Shown here: in pieces, positions 5,189-5,344 of the stretch | How positions within the stretch are numbered: the first letter of the stretch is position 1 | How the letters are laid out: the number at the start of each line of letters is the position of its first letter | Assembly: GCA_903644035.1 (NCBI GenBank) | Contig: CAHJXG010000179.1 | Coordinates: forward strand, 1-5,344 | Origin: Rhodospirillales bacterium | GTDB taxonomy: Bacteria; Pseudomonadota; Alphaproteobacteria; Acetobacterales; Acetobacteraceae | DNA length: 5,344 nt | Direction: 5' to 3' | Program-made: the position numbers and the translations under genes | Notes under the pieces: model-generated | Told to the model about the DNA's origin: nothing | Seen by the model: the letters and a program-made list of their open reading frames with translations, nothing else | Databases searched by the model: none

Positions 5189-5344
5189 TGGCTGAGAGCG
5201 GGCCGCTCCGCCGTTGCAGGCCACATGCCCCGACGCACGACGATGCCGAGTTCGGCGTGATGATGCAAGCACACGCACATGCCCAACAAAGCACCACCGT
5301 CAGCGGCCATCGGGGCCTCAACCTCGGCCTGCCGACAGAACTCC
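5189..5344. other. Non-coding upstream region, no gene seen
   Basis: Apart from the short dyad at 5245-5256, nothing here can be assigned. A minus-strand frame of 65 codons (5124-5321) runs through the sigma-54 promoter and the repeats and has a low-complexity composition, so it is not a gene. A 14-nt alternating purine-pyrimidine run (5269-5282) is present. The activator site of the promoter, if any, should be here or just beyond the right edge. Confidence 0.5.
5245..5256. promoter_or_regulatory. Short dyad upstream of the sigma-54 promoter
   Basis: GCCGA-GT-TCGGC is a perfect 5-bp inverted repeat about 90 bp upstream of the predicted start of transcription, which is within the range where enhancer-binding activators of sigma-54 promoters bind. 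It does not match the NtrC consensus (GCACC and GGTGC arms). In GC-rich DNA a dyad this short is expected by chance, so this is only a position to note. Confidence 0.2.

Noticed and set aside
3929..5260. 443-codon open frame on the plus strand
   Set aside because: Antisense to the AmiC-like gene and running through the sigma-54 promoter and leader. Its composition is Gly/Arg/Asp/Ala-rich and no domain is seen.
5269..5282. 14-nt alternating purine-pyrimidine run, possible Z-DNA
   Set aside because: Too short and mixed in sequence to mean anything by itself.
5260..5300. NtrC enhancer site upstream of the promoter
   Set aside because: A single GCACC is present at 5291, but no GGTGC partner lies at the proper distance, so no site can be called.
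5124..5321. 65-codon minus-strand frame with a Cys/Ala-rich N-terminus
   Set aside because: It spans the sigma-54 promoter and the 15-bp repeats, has no ribosome site, and its Leu-Ala-rich end is produced by the repeats.

Overview
The window is strongly GC-rich by eye, and every convincing gene lies on the minus strand, so it reads right to left. Codon third positions are almost all G or C. The gene families point to a high-GC proteobacterium. An alphaproteobacterium of the Rhodospirillales/Acetobacterales kind or a betaproteobacterium would both fit; the sequence does not settle which.

Layout, in the direction of transcription. (1) Positions about 5344-5189 are non-coding upstream DNA with one short dyad. 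(2) Positions 5188-5172 hold a textbook sigma-54 (RpoN) promoter, TTGGCACG-GGGC-TTGCT. Its -12 element is the first of four copies of a CTTGCTC-containing repeat that runs downstream to 5115. (3) A leader of about 175 nt contains several potential hairpins but no classical intrinsic terminator. (4) An amiC-like gene (3770-4987, with alternative GTG and TTG starts) encodes a cytosolic small-amide sensor. (5) An amiR-like gene (3036-3773) overlaps amiC by ATGA and encodes an ANTAR-domain RNA-binding antiterminator. (6) A periplasmic substrate-binding protein (1907-3142) is followed by (7) a LivH/UrtB-type permease (1021-1893) and (8) a LivM/UrtC-type permease that runs off the left edge (1-1019). 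All gaps are 13 nt or less, or are overlaps, so this looks like one operon. The two ATPase genes expected for this ABC family probably lie beyond the left edge.

How the parts probably work together. A sigma-54 promoter needs an activator such as NtrC, which would make transcription start conditional on nitrogen status. The AmiC/AmiR pair would then sense a small amide or urea-like compound inside the cell and let RNA polymerase read on past the leader. The products are a high-affinity ABC importer for such a compound. Sigma-54 start plus ANTAR antitermination is the logic known from the Klebsiella nas operon (NtrC plus NasR); here it would serve an amide-type transporter with the sensor encoded in its own operon. 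The sensor and the transporter's binding protein are distant relatives, but they differ at the motif that is most conserved in the AmiC/UrtA family, so they may not recognise the same ligand.
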